64,000 bases of DNA from Helicobacter sp. 11-8110 (lineage in GTDB: Bacteria > Campylobacterota > Campylobacteria > Campylobacterales > Helicobacteraceae), in the NCBI RefSeq assembly GCF_003288905.1, contig NZ_NHYL01000001.1, positions 248,001-312,000 on the forward strand. Direction: 5' to 3'. Position numbers and translations under genes: made by a program. The notes below the pieces were generated by a model. It searched no databases, was not told the DNA's origin, and saw only the letters and a program-made list of their open reading frames with translations. Shown in pieces: positions 9,365-18,288 of this stretch. Every line of letters starts with the position of its first letter. Within the stretch, counting starts at the first letter, position 1.

Positions 9365-10055
9365 AATCTTATTTTTCTTGTGTTTTATGTTTTCACAATC
9401 CATTTTTGCGCAAGATGACTTTTTAAATGAATTTGAATCTGAATACGCTTCAACAGCCATCAACGATCCTTTTGAAACTTATAATCGCTTTATGAGCAAT
9501 GTCAATTGGGGGATTTATGATTATGTTTTTAGCCCTGCCCTAGAGAGTTACAACGCCGTTACTCCACTTGGATTAAGAATTGGTATTTATAACTTTTTTG
9601 ACAACCTTGCTTCCCCCTTGCGTTTTCTCTCGCAATTATTAACTTTACATTTTAAAGAAGCAGGTAATGAGTTTGCAAGATTCTCGCTTAATAGCACCTT
9701 TGGAATTGGAGGAATCTTAGATATTGCAACCCCAAATGGCTTGTATTCTAAGCGTTCTGACTTTGGAATCACCTTTGGGAAATGGGGGCTTGATGGAGAA
9801 TTCTACTTTGTTTTGCCATTACTTGGTCCCTCAAATTTTCGCGACATTCTTGCAATGCCTCTTAATGCTCTTGCTTATCCTGCTACTTATATTGATTCTT
9901 TTTGGACTTCGAGCGCCATTTACACCTTAAAAGAATTTAACTACACTGCAAGACACAAAGACACCATTGATACAATTAGAAGAGATGGTCTAGATTCTTA
10001 TATCTTAATGAGAAATGCTTATGAGCAATTTAGAAATGAATTAATCAAGGAGTAA
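9357..10055 (+). CDS. mlaA: MlaA/VacJ-family outer-membrane lipid asymmetry protein
   Basis: MlaA removes mislocalised phospholipids from the outer leaflet of the outer membrane and passes them to periplasmic MlaC. The signature region is clear: DPFETYNRFMSNVNWGIYDY at about residues 36-55, followed by a helical bundle with NFFDNLASPLRF and later FGKWGLDGEFYFVLPLLGPS. A signal peptide covers residues 1-18 (ending SIFA). Unlike E. coli MlaA, no lipobox cysteine stands at the cleavage site; the only early Cys lies inside the hydrophobic core. The gene overlaps dxs by eight bases and is followed after three bases by mlaC. 232 residues is normal. Confidence 0.9.
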   Translation: MYKILFFLCFMFSQSIFAQDDFLNEFESEYASTAINDPFETYNRFMSNVNWGIYDYVFSPALESYNAVTPLGLRIGIYNFFDNLASPLRFLSQLLTLHFKEAGNEFARFSLNSTFGIGGILDIATPNGLYSKRSDFGITFGKWGLDGEFYFVLPLLGPSNFRDILAMPLNALAYPATYIDSFWTSSAIYTLKEFNYTARHKDTIDTIRRDGLDSYILMRNAYEQFRNELIKE

Positions 10056-10058
10056 CCT

Positions 10059-10634
10059 ATGAAATTTGTTTTAAGCTTTTTATTTTTGGTGTTTTCAAGT
10101 TTTGCGCTTGAATTTAACCAAATCGATAAAACTATGGAAAACAAAATCAATAAAACCTTACAAATCCTACAAACTTCTAATCAAAGCATAAACACTATTG
10201 CACAAGAAATTTTTAATCTTTTTGATATGGTCTTTGATTATGAACTTATGGCAAAACTCTCCCTCTCAAAAAAATACAAAGATTTAACAAAAGATCAGCA
10301 AAATGCTTTTAATAAAGCTTTTGAAGCAAGTCTAAAACGCAGTTTTACTGATAAACTTCATCTTTACAAAGATGAAACAATAAAAGTCTTAGGTGGAGAA
10401 AAAATCAAAAATAATCGCTACAACCTTAAAACTTCTATTATTTTAGATGGAAAAATCAACTACATTATCTTTAAATTCAGAGAATTAAATGGTGATTGGA
10501 AAATCTATGATGTTGATGTTTTAGGTATTAGCGTTATCCAAACTTACCGCTCACAATTTGCTGATATTATTGATCAACAAGGCTTTGAAGCCCTGCTAAA
10601 AAAAATAGAAAGTGAAATTATCTTTGAAAATTAA
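10059..10634 (+). CDS. mlaC: MlaC/Ttg2D-family periplasmic phospholipid-binding protein
   Basis: Periplasmic shuttle that carries phospholipid between MlaA in the outer membrane and an inner-membrane complex. 191 residues with a signal peptide (MKFVLSFLFLVFSSFA). Family features are FNLFDMVFDYELMAKLSLSKKYKDLT, the KAFEASLKRSFTDKLHLY stretch, GKINYIIFKFRELNGDWKIYDV, which forms the beta-sheet of the lipid pocket, and the terminal YRSQFADIIDQQGFEALLKKI. It lies between mlaA and an RND-type exporter. No mlaFEDB ABC genes are in the window. Confidence 0.9.
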   Translation: MKFVLSFLFLVFSSFALEFNQIDKTMENKINKTLQILQTSNQSINTIAQEIFNLFDMVFDYELMAKLSLSKKYKDLTKDQQNAFNKAFEASLKRSFTDKLHLYKDETIKVLGGEKIKNNRYNLKTSIILDGKINYIIFKFRELNGDWKIYDVDVLGISVIQTYRSQFADIIDQQGFEALLKKIESEIIFEN

Positions 10635-13053
10635 TATAGATTTGCTTTTTGTTTTTAAAAACATTTTAAGATACCCCAAAAGCATTTTATCTTTATGCTT
10701 TTTGGTTTTCTTAATCTCTCTTTTTTATACTCTCAAACTCCCTATTGATGCAAACTCTGAAAGTTTAATCGCAGAAAATAATAAAGATTTTAAAATTTAT
10801 GAGGAGATTCTACAAAATTATCAAAGCAAAGACTTTTTAATTCTCTCTTTTAGTCCCCAAAATGATGATATTTTTAATCCACATTCCCTTAAAACACTTG
10901 AAAATCTTATTGATGATATTCAAAAAATTCCGCAAGTAGAGAGCACCCTAAGCATTCTTAATGCCCCATTGCTAAAAAGCACTCCAACCCTAGAGCTTCA
11001 AGATATTTTAAAAATCAATCCCACCTTGCTTTCCCCGCAAACTGACAAAAATCTAGCCAAACAAGAAATCTTAAACCACTCCTTTTATACACAAAACATT
11101 ATTTCCAAAAACGCAAAAGTAGCTGGGATTCTTATCTTTTTAAAAGAAGATTCCAAACTCAAAGAACTCTTATTGCTCAAAAAATCTGCCACACCCCAAG
11201 AATCTCAACAAATACAAGAACTTATACGCACTCATAAAAAACAAATTCAAGACCAAAATGCAGAAATTATTCATTATCTAAAATCACTCCAAAGTCAATA
11301 TCAATCCAAAGGCGAGATTCATCTTGGGGGAATCACTCTTATAACTAATGATATGATTGAATATGTCAAATCCGATCTCATCACTTATGGCACTATTTTA
11401 AGTATTATTCTAGCTCTGATGCTTTGGATATTCTTTAGGCAAATGTATTTTGTTATTCTTAGCTTTGGTGTTTGTCTCTTTGTTTTAATTGTAAGCAGTG
11501 GAATCTTTTCATTTTTAGGCTATCAAATTACGATTGTTTCTAGTAACTATGTCTCTTTGCTTTTGATTATTTCTGTTTCTTTAATTGTGCATTTAATTGT
11601 TTCTTATTTGGAATTTTACAAGAAATTCCCCAAAGCCTCACAAAAAAACTTAGTCTTTGCTGTAATGCTCAACAAATTTTCACCAAGCTTTTTTGCAGTC
11701 TTAACAACTATTATAGGATTTTTAAGCCTAATATTTTCTCAAATTCTCCCTATTATTCATCTAGGCATTATTATGAGTATTGGAGTTAGCGTTGCTCTTA
11801 TATCCACCTTTATTCTTTTTGGGACAATTCTTGTGCTACTGCCAAAACCAACTCAACATAAAAATATTCCCAAATGGCATAAAAATCTACTAAGCAATTG
11901 CGCCAACATTGCAATCAATAAACCAAAACTAGTCTATGGTATTGCTTTATTTTGCATTCTCTTTAGCATTTATGGTATCTTGTCTTTAAGAGTAGAAAAT
12001 AGCTTTGTTAATTATTTCAAAGACAAGAGCGAGATTAAACAAGGCTTACTTCTTATTGACAAAGAATTAGGTGGCACCATTCCACTGGAAATTATTGTTA
12101 CTTTTGATGAAGAATCTAATAGCCATTCTACAAGTTTTGAAGATGAATTTGAAGCAGAATTTAATGCTTTAGAAAAGGAAGATTCTTATTGGTTTGATAG
12201 TCAAAAGCTACGGATTGCCAAAAATATCCATAATTACCTAAATAACAAAGAATTCATCGGCTCTATCTTAAGTCTCCATAGCCTTTCTATTTTGGTTGAA
12301 TCTTTAGGCTTAGGTGCTGATGATTTTATGATGGCTTTTTTATACAAAAATTCCCCCCAAACCCTCAAAAGTCAGCTTTTTACACCTTATGTAAATCTTG
12401 AAAAAAATCAAATGCGCTTTGTTTTTCGCACTTTTGATTCCAATCCCAATCTTAAGCGCAATGCCTTTATTCAAGAAATTCAAAATGATTTAACACAAAT
12501 CCTGCAAAAAGAACCTGTTAGTTTTCAAGTTAATGGCGTAATGGTGCTTTATAATAATCTTTTGCAAAATCTTATTGCCTCTCAAATTGATACACTTAGT
12601 CTTGTTATTGGTGCAATCTTTATCGTATTTATTTTGATTTTTAGAAGCCTAAAGCTTTCCATTATTGCCTTATTAACCAATCTTATTCCCTTGGGCGCTA
12701 TCTTTGGATTTTTAGGGATAAGTGGGATTCCGCTAGATTTAATGGGTGTTACCATTGCGGCAATCTGCCTTGGTATTGGCGTTGATGATGTGATTCACTA
12801 CATTCACCGCTACAAAGAAGAATTAAAATTCTACCCTATAAAAACAGCCATTAAAAACTCCCATAACTCCATCGGCAATGCAATGTATTACACAACTTTA
12901 ATTATTGTTATAGGATTTTGCTCAATGATGAGTAGCAATTTTATTCCCACTATTTATTTTGGATTACTCACTACTCTTGTTATGCTTTTAATGCTAATAA
13001 GCTCACTTATTTTACTTCCGACACTTTTAATGACTTTTTATGCTAAAAAATAA
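10612..13053 (+). CDS. RND/MMPL-superfamily exporter (HAE-3 type) linked to MlaA and MlaC
   Basis: 813-residue inner-membrane protein with two similar halves. Each has one membrane segment, a large periplasmic loop, then five segments (first near 25-42; the second half begins around 440). The RND signature GIGVDD lies at 721-726, followed by VIHYIHRYKEEL; such Asp residues usually carry protons in this superfamily. Length and lack of a third partner domain fit the hydrophobe/amphiphile efflux-3 and hopanoid-exporter-like groups rather than drug RND pumps. GTG 10612 overlaps the mlaC end by 23 bases; the ribosome-binding site is weak. The mlaA-mlaC-RND order suggests it moves lipids between membranes, as I recall for the Campylobacter equivalent (around Cj1371-1373). 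Its 3' end overlaps recJ tail to tail by 16 bases. Confidence 0.85.
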   Translation: MKLSLKINIDLLFVFKNILRYPKSILSLCFLVFLISLFYTLKLPIDANSESLIAENNKDFKIYEEILQNYQSKDFLILSFSPQNDDIFNPHSLKTLENLIDDIQKIPQVESTLSILNAPLLKSTPTLELQDILKINPTLLSPQTDKNLAKQEILNHSFYTQNIISKNAKVAGILIFLKEDSKLKELLLLKKSATPQESQQIQELIRTHKKQIQDQNAEIIHYLKSLQSQYQSKGEIHLGGITLITNDMIEYVKSDLITYGTILSIILALMLWIFFRQMYFVILSFGVCLFVLIVSSGIFSFLGYQITIVSSNYVSLLLIISVSLIVHLIVSYLEFYKKFPKASQKNLVFAVMLNKFSPSFFAVLTTIIGFLSLIFSQILPIIHLGIIMSIGVSVALISTFILFGTILVLLPKPTQHKNIPKWHKNLLSNCANIAINKPKLVYGIALFCILFSIYGILSLRVENSFVNYFKDKSEIKQGLLLIDKELGGTIPLEIIVTFDEESNSHSTSFEDEFEAEFNALEKEDSYWFDSQKLRIAKNIHNYLNNKEFIGSILSLHSLSILVESLGLGADDFMMAFLYKNSPQTLKSQLFTPYVNLEKNQMRFVFRTFDSNPNLKRNAFIQEIQNDLTQILQKEPVSFQVNGVMVLYNNLLQNLIASQIDTLSLVIGAIFIVFILIFRSLKLSIIALLTNLIPLGAIFGFLGISGIPLDLMGVTIAAICLGIGVDDVIHYIHRYKEELKFYPIKTAIKNSHNSIGNAMYYTTLIIVIGFCSMMSSNFIPTIYFGLLTTLVMLLMLISSLILLPTLLMTFYAKK

Positions 13054-14618
13054 TCTTCTATTTTTAAAATCACATCAGAGCTAAAACAATCCCACTGCAA
13101 AGAATACACAAGCTCCATTTCTTGATTCTCATAACCTTGAAGATTTTCAAAAAATCTCAAAGCTTCTTTTGTAATTCCTTCTTGCTCCAAAATTACTTTA
13201 CTATTATTTCCTCCAAATAGCTTTACAGATAATACTTTTGCCCTTGTTACAAATTTTGGGATAGCATTACCCTCTCCATAAGGCTCAAATTCACTTAAAG
13301 TTTTAAAAATTTCTCTATCTATTCTCTGAAGCGGCAAGATTCCAAGCACATCATTTTGATTTTTTTGTTTGCTATAAATCTCCATATTCATTAACGCACT
13401 TTTAAAATCTATAAATTTTTCTTGCAGTAATCCAAGACCAGCTGCCTTAAAATGCCCACCAAATTTTTCCAAAAATTCCTTATTTCTCTCCAAAACTTCA
13501 ACACAATCTATGCTGTTAGAACGCATACTTCCCTTCAACCTACCCTCATTGCTAGTTAAAACAATGCTAGGTCTCTCAAACTCTTCACAAAGTTTTGCTG
13601 CAACAATCCCAATAACCCCTTCATTCCAATTCGGATTACACACTACTACAAAAGGCAAAGTTTCAAAGTTCTCTTGACGCATAAATTCTTCTTTTGCCTC
13701 CAAAAAAACTTGATTTTGTATAGCTTTTCTTTGCCAATTAAGCTCCAAAAGTTCCTCCAAAATTGCACAGGCTACTTTAAAATCATCTTGTATCAAAAAC
13801 CGATAGGCAAGTTCAGCACTTCCTAGCCGACCAGCACAATTCAAAAGTGGGACAAAATAATATCCCAACAACCGAGAATTAAGTGGATATTTCTTAAAAT
13901 GATTCCTTAACAAACTTAAAGACACTCGTTTATTTTGCTCTAAAATCTCTAGCCCTTTTTTTAAAAGCACCCAATTAATGCCCCTTAGAGGCATAACATC
14001 ACTCACAATAGCCAAAGCCAACAAATCCAAAAATTCAAGCATTGAAACTTGCAAATTCATTTCTTTTTTAATAGCAGCGCACAGATACCACGCCACACAA
14101 GCTCCACAAATTTCAGATTCTGGGAAATTTGGAGAAAGCTTAGGATTGCAAATTAGTGCATCTGGTAGAATCTCTTGGGGGGTGTGGTGATCAGTGATAA
14201 TTAACTCAATCCCTTTTTTTTTGCAAACTTCTGCAGCTTCTATGGCATTAATCCCATTATCTGCTGTGATAATCATATCACACTCTATTCTTTCTACCAA
14301 AGCACTAGAAATTCCATATCCATCACTAAAGCGATTAGGTATAACAATTGCAATCTTATAGGGTATTCTTTTAAAAAAATCTTGTAATATCGCACAAGAC
14401 ACAACACCATCCACATCATAATCCCCAACTACAACTATTCTTTTTTGTTCTTTTATGGCTTGGGCAATTTTTTGGGCAATTTCTGAAAGATTATTTAAAG
14501 TGCTTGGCAAGGGGAGATTTTGTAGATTTAAAATCTCCGTTGCACTAAAGCGCGTAGTAAGTTTCTTGCTAATAAGTTCTTTGTTAAGTAAAGGTAGATT
14601 CTGCAAATCAATTGGCAT
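13038..14618 (-). CDS. recJ: Single-stranded-DNA-specific exonuclease RecJ
   Basis: 5'-3' exonuclease on single-stranded DNA acting in RecF-type recombination, base excision and mismatch repair. It belongs to the DHH phosphoesterase family. Metal-binding motifs are [10 protein letters not shown] (about 62-71), ADNG (119-122) and TDHHTP (142-147); the DHHA1 part contains NCAGRLG and later [11 protein letters not shown]. 526 residues is somewhat shorter than E. coli RecJ (577). The ATG lies eleven bases inside the end of pyrG, so the two are probably co-translated. A run of nine A (coding strand) encodes part of KKKG around residue 133. The 3' end overlaps the convergent RND gene, with no room for a separate terminator. 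Confidence 0.94.
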   Translation of the reverse strand: MPIDLQNLPLLNKELISKKLTTRFSATEILNLQNLPLPSTLNNLSEIAQKIAQAIKEQKRIVVVGDYDVDGVVSCAILQDFFKRIPYKIAIVIPNRFSDGYGISSALVERIECDMIITADNGINAIEAAEVCKKKGIELIITDHHTPQEILPDALICNPKLSPNFPESEICGACVAWYLCAAIKKEMNLQVSMLEFLDLLALAIVSDVMPLRGINWVLLKKGLEILEQNKRVSLSLLRNHFKKYPLNSRLLGYYFVPLLNCAGRLGSAELAYRFLIQDDFKVACAILEELLELNWQRKAIQNQVFLEAKEEFMRQENFETLPFVVVCNPNWNEGVIGIVAAKLCEEFERPSIVLTSNEGRLKGSMRSNSIDCVEVLERNKEFLEKFGGHFKAAGLGLLQEKFIDFKSALMNMEIYSKQKNQNDVLGILPLQRIDREIFKTLSEFEPYGEGNAIPKFVTRAKVLSVKLFGGNNSKVILEQEGITKEALRFFENLQGYENQEMELVYSLQWDCFSSDVILKIEDYFLA

Positions 14619-16248
14619 TATACTTTAAAGCCTGTTTAATAAACTCCAAGATTACCAAATTAGGTGCCTGCAATCTTGAAGTGAATTCTGGATGGAATTG
14701 AACAGCAACAAACCAAGGATGATTTTCTAACTCAATCACTTCAATAAGTCCTTTTGATTCCCCTGAGATAATCAATCCATTTTTTTCTAAAATCTCTTTG
14801 TATTTAGGGTTTGCTTCATAACGATGACGATGTCTTTCTTTGATAGTTTTTTGTCCATTATAAGCTTTTTGTAGCCTACTACCCTCTTTAGTTTGACACT
14901 CATACTCTCCAAGTCTCATTGTCCCACCCATAGGAGAAGTGTGCGTACGAATCTGCTTTTCCCCATTTTGATCAATGAAATTCTCAATTAAATAAATAAA
15001 AGGCTCTTTTGTTTCTAGATTAAACTCCATTGAATCAGCTTCCTTAATTCCCAATACATTACGCGCAAACTCCAAAATTGCCAGTTGCATACCAAGACAG
15101 ATTCCAAGGAATGGAATTTTATTTTCCCTTGCAAATTTAATTGCTTCCATTTTGCCCTTAATCCCACGCTCACCAAATCCACCGGGCACTAAGATTCCAT
15201 CAACATATTTTAATTGCTCTAATAGTTCTTGATTCCGTTCTAACTCCTCACTATCAATCCATTGAATATTCACTTTAGTGTCTAAATTTGCCCCTGCATG
15301 CACCAAAGCTTCAATAAGAGACTTATATGATTCTTTAAGGTTAAGATATTTACCAACAAAAGCAATACTTACTTCATTTTGAGGGGCTAAGATTCGCTTA
15401 ACAAGACTATCCCATTCTTTCATATTAGGTGTAGATTGTGGTAATTTCAAAAACCTTGAAATTGGAACCAAAACCCCCTCTTTTAGGAAATTTAAAGGCA
15501 TTTGATAAATGCTTTTAGCATCTTGAGCAGTAATCACACAATCATAATCCACATCACAACCCATTGAGAGCTTATTTTTTAACTCTTTTGATAATTCTTT
15601 TTCTGTGCGTGCAATAATAATTTGCGGAGTAATACCAATGCGTCTTAACTCCTGCACACTATGTTGCGTGGGCTTTGTTTTTAATTCTCCTGCCACACGA
15701 ATAAGTGGAATGAGTGTAACATGCACACTAATTACACGCTCTATCCCATATTCATGCTTAATCTCGCGCATTGCCTCCAAAAATGGTAATCCTTCAATAT
15801 CGCCCACAGTTCCACCAAGCTCGACCACCAAAATCTCCTTGCCCTCACCTGCAAGTTTAATTCTTCTTTTAATCTCATCAACAATATGTGGAATCACCTG
15901 AATAGTCTTACCCAAATACCCACCTTTGCGCTCTCTATCAATAACAGAAAGATACACTTGCCCAGTTGTAAAGTTGTTTTTGGAAGAAAAATCCATATTT
16001 AAAAACCGCTCATAATGCCCAATATCTAAATCAGTCTCCGCACCATCTCGCGTAACAAAGACTTCTCCGTGCTCTAAAGGACTCATTGTGCCAGGATCGA
16101 CATTGATATAAGGATCAATTTTTAAAATCCCCACTTCAAAACCAGAATGTTTTAATAAAGTTGCAATAGATGAAGAAGTGATCCCTTTACCAAGAGAGCT
16201 TAAAACCCCTCCTGTTACAAATATATATTTTGTCTCTATCTTAGACAT
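14608..16248 (-). CDS. pyrG: CTP synthase PyrG
   Basis: Makes CTP from UTP, ATP and glutamine, the last step of pyrimidine nucleotide synthesis. 546 residues, normal. The N-terminal amidoligase domain starts with [13 protein letters not shown] (P-loop-like) and contains [12 protein letters not shown] and [20 protein letters not shown]. The C-terminal class I glutaminase has nucleophile Cys384 in GICLGMQ and the His-Glu pair in QFHPEF near the end. A well-placed -10 sequence upstream and a long 5' gap suggest it starts an operon with recJ. Confidence 0.97.
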   Translation of the reverse strand: MSKIETKYIFVTGGVLSSLGKGITSSSIATLLKHSGFEVGILKIDPYINVDPGTMSPLEHGEVFVTRDGAETDLDIGHYERFLNMDFSSKNNFTTGQVYLSVIDRERKGGYLGKTIQVIPHIVDEIKRRIKLAGEGKEILVVELGGTVGDIEGLPFLEAMREIKHEYGIERVISVHVTLIPLIRVAGELKTKPTQHSVQELRRIGITPQIIIARTEKELSKELKNKLSMGCDVDYDCVITAQDAKSIYQMPLNFLKEGVLVPISRFLKLPQSTPNMKEWDSLVKRILAPQNEVSIAFVGKYLNLKESYKSLIEALVHAGANLDTKVNIQWIDSEELERNQELLEQLKYVDGILVPGGFGERGIKGKMEAIKFARENKIPFLGICLGMQLAILEFARNVLGIKEADSMEFNLETKEPFIYLIENFIDQNGEKQIRTHTSPMGGTMRLGEYECQTKEGSRLQKAYNGQKTIKERHRHRYEANPKYKEILEKNGLIISGESKGLIEVIELENHPWFVAVQFHPEFTSRLQAPNLVILEFIKQALKYNAN

Positions 16249-16276
16249 AGCAAAACCTCTAAAAAATATTTTGGAA

Positions 16277-16282
16277 ATTATA
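16277..16282 (-). promoter_or_regulatory. Likely -10 box for pyrG-recJ
   Basis: On the minus strand these bases read TATAAT in the context GGCGTTATAATTTCC. It lies about 29 bases before the pyrG ATG, which gives a short leader with AGAGG as ribosome-binding site. The -35 region is not a good match, as is usual in this phylum. Confidence 0.45.
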
Positions 16283-16368
16283 ACGCCTTAGAAGTTAATT
16301 TTCACTTTTTTATAAGCTTGTTTTTTCTCTTAAGATATTTTATAACTTTTTTATTCACTATTTTAATT

Positions 16369-17001
16369 TTATTTTTCATTAAAATCATAAATCTTTAAAA
16401 TGAATTTTTTACCCTCTTTACAAAAAAATGCTGGAAATTCTTCATTACTCACAATTCTTAACAAATTAAATTGTTCCTCTAAACTTTTTGTCAAATCCAA
16501 TTCACTATCTTTTGGGCTTCTTTTAGGATAAAAACTCTCACTCCCTTCTTGTTTTTTAGGGGAAATATTGGGATATTTTTCCAAAAATTCCAAACACATT
16601 GTTTGACACATTTTAGCCTGTTTATCTCTTAACTCTTCGTATAACTCTACCCCATTTAACTTTAATATTTTTTGCAAATAAATCTCACCATTATCGGCTT
16701 TTTCATCTGCTTCAAACAAAGAAAAAATAATCTCATTTTTACCCTCTAAAATTTGCCAAAACATTGGAGACCAACCTTTTCCTTTAGGTAAATTAGAAGC
16801 GTGAATAACAAGATTATACTTATTTTTCACCAAAAAAGTTTTAGGGATAATTTGATGATAAGAAAGAATAAAAATGATCTCATAAGCTTGTTTAATTTCT
16901 TGATGCGAGAAATACAAATCACTTTTAGGAATCTTAGCACGCAACTCTTCTGCATAAGGAATAAACCATTGATTGGGCGAAGTTAAAATTGCTACTCTCA
17001 T
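16369..17001 (-). CDS. Formyltransferase-family enzyme, probably for pseudaminic-acid N-formylation (PseJ-like)
   Basis: 210 residues of the methionyl-tRNA-formyltransferase fold, which moves a formyl group from 10-formyltetrahydrofolate to an amine. The signature segment is HASNLPKGKGWSPMFWQILEG, with the likely catalytic His67, and D103 in ADNGEIY. The HxSxLPKGKGWSP form is characteristic of sugar N-formyltransferases found in nonulosonic-acid gene clusters, not of Fmt itself (HPSLLP). Fmt has Asn two residues before this His; here it is V65. The gene follows pseH by 46 bases and has its own AAAGG seven bases before the ATG. I infer that it formylates the amino sugar intermediate or product of the pseudaminic pathway; the substrate is not proven. 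Confidence 0.75.
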   Translation of the reverse strand: MRVAILTSPNQWFIPYAEELRAKIPKSDLYFSHQEIKQAYEIIFILSYHQIIPKTFLVKNKYNLVIHASNLPKGKGWSPMFWQILEGKNEIIFSLFEADEKADNGEIYLQKILKLNGVELYEELRDKQAKMCQTMCLEFLEKYPNISPKKQEGSESFYPKRSPKDSELDLTKSLEEQFNLLRIVSNEEFPAFFCKEGKKFILKIYDFNEK

Positions 17002-17047
17002 TAACTTGCCTTTCTTTGAAGAATAGGAAAACTAATAAAACTATTAT

Positions 17048-17512
17048 TTAGCCCCCCCCCCCCCGATAATATTTAAAATAACTCATTATCTCATCCTTTT
17101 TTGTTAAAATAAAGCCAAATCTTAAATAAAGATTAATAGCCTTGATATTCTCATTAAAAGCACAAGCATAAAGATTCTTAACAGCCAATTCCTTTAAAGC
17201 ATAATCCATAAGAATCTCCATAAGTTTTGCACCATAGCCTTTTAAATGTGGATTTTGGTATAATCCAAACTCACACGAATTGCCTCTTTTTAAATCCACA
17301 AAATCAATCACACCAATAGCCTCTTGATTTAAAAAAACTAAAAAATACAATTTTGTAGAATTATTTTTTAACCCTTCAATAAAACCCAAATGCTCTTCCC
17401 AAGAAATTACCTTATTTTTCATAAAGCAAGAAATTTTTGGGTTATTTCTCCATTCCCAAATCTCTCGCTTTTGACAATCATCAAGCTCAACAAAATTCTT
17501 TAAAATTACCAC
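17048..17512 (-). CDS. pseH: PseH-type N-acetyltransferase of pseudaminic acid synthesis, ending in a G13 tract
   Basis: GNAT-family enzyme that acetylates UDP-4-amino-4,6-dideoxy-N-acetyl-L-altrosamine, a step in making pseudaminic acid for flagellin glycosylation. 154 residues. The N-terminus resembles C. jejuni PseH as I recall it: VILKNFVELDDC, then EWRNNPKISCFMKNK, FLVFLNQEAIGVIDFV and CEFGLYQNPHLKGYG, the last being the acetyl-CoA loop. The protein ends YYRGGGG because thirteen G (17064-17052, coding strand) run into a TAA. With fourteen G it would gain about sixteen residues and stop at a TAA overlapping the next ATG. GTG 17512 directly follows the ccdA stop, with AGGAG 11 bases upstream of the GTG. 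Confidence 0.85.
   Translation of the reverse strand: MVILKNFVELDDCQKREIWEWRNNPKISCFMKNKVISWEEHLGFIEGLKNNSTKLYFLVFLNQEAIGVIDFVDLKRGNSCEFGLYQNPHLKGYGAKLMEILMDYALKELAVKNLYACAFNENIKAINLYLRFGFILTKKDEIMSYFKYYRGGGG
17052..17064 (-). repeat. Thirteen-base homopolymer (C on plus, G on coding strand) at the end of pseH
   Basis: This is the only long G/C homopolymer in the window, in very AT-rich DNA. In Helicobacter and Campylobacter, G/C tracts of 8-15 bases are classic slipped-strand contingency loci, especially in flagellar glycan and surface genes. At length 13 (as here) translation ends straight after the tract. At 12 it gives GGGAK and stops. At 14 it reads through sixteen codons to a TAATG junction with the downstream gene. 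The exact count could vary between cells or be a sequencing error. Confidence 0.85.
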
Positions 17513-18268
17513 TTAAGCAAAAACTCCTACAAGATAATTAGATAGCCAAGCCATTTTTCCACTCATTATCAAAATTCCAATTGTAATTAATAACCCACCA
17601 GCAAACCACTCAATCCATTTAAAATATTTCTTAATGTGATCCAAAAATGCAAAAACATACCCAACCAAAAAAGCACAAAGCAAAAAAGGCAAACTAAATC
17701 CTAGAGTATAAACCACCATAAGCTTAATCCCATCACTAGCTTCCAAACTCGCTAGAGAAATAATTCCTGCTAAAATAGGACCCACACAAGGTGTCCAACC
17801 CAACGAAAAACTCACACCTAACAAAAAAGGAGTAAAAAAATCACGAAAAAAATTAAAAGAGATTGTTTGAATGGAAAAAGTTTTTTGGTAATTCAAAAAA
17901 GGAATCTGAATAATTCTAGCCGTATGCAACCCAAAAACTATTAAGATCCCTCCAGCAAAATACGCCACAATAGGACTAAGCAAAATACCTCCACCCAAGA
18001 TTCTAGCTGCCACAGCCCCTAATAAAACAAAAACAATTCCCATCCCTAAAACAAAAAATAAAGCATTACGAACAATCACTAAGCGCATTCTCAAATCCAA
18101 CTTCTTATAAGCCTTAAGCTCACTGATAGATACTTCTGAAATATAAGAGAGGTAAGCAGGAATAAGTGGCAAAACGCAGGGACTAATAAAAGTTAGAATC
18201 CCTGCAATAAAGCTGATTAAAAGTGGTGCCTTGTCAAAAAAAACAATCAACCATTCTTCCAAAAGCAA
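17513..18268 (-). CDS. ccdA: CcdA/DsbD-type thiol-disulfide transmembrane protein
   Basis: Polytopic protein passing electrons from cytoplasmic thioredoxin to periplasmic thiol proteins, used in cytochrome c maturation. 251 residues with about six membrane segments. The redox cysteines are in the expected places: FISPCVLPLIPAY (C31) and LGWTPCVGPILAG (C161). No fused thioredoxin or DsbD-alpha domain is present, so it is the short CcdA form. It lies 20 bases downstream of dctM and one codon upstream of pseH. Its neighbours do not explain a specific thiol substrate; a c-type cytochrome is encoded elsewhere in the window (27440). Confidence 0.88.
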   Translation of the reverse strand: MLLEEWLIVFFDKAPLLISFIAGILTFISPCVLPLIPAYLSYISEVSISELKAYKKLDLRMRLVIVRNALFFVLGMGIVFVLLGAVAARILGGGILLSPIVAYFAGGILIVFGLHTARIIQIPFLNYQKTFSIQTISFNFFRDFFTPFLLGVSFSLGWTPCVGPILAGIISLASLEASDGIKLMVVYTLGFSLPFLLCAFLVGYVFAFLDHIKKYFKWIEWFAGGLLITIGILIMSGKMAWLSNYLVGVFA

Positions 18269-18288
18269 TCCCTATTACAAAAAAGTTA

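Noticed and set aside
13038-13053. Convergent overlap of the RND gene and recJ as a frameshift error
   Set aside because: Both ends look natural (DHHA1 tail of RecJ; last helix of the pump), and short tail-to-tail overlaps are common in compact genomes.
14214-14222. Run of nine T (A on the coding strand) in recJ as a phase-variable site
   Set aside because: Encodes Lys codons inside an intact gene; such A runs are common in this AT-rich genome and recJ is not a contingency gene.
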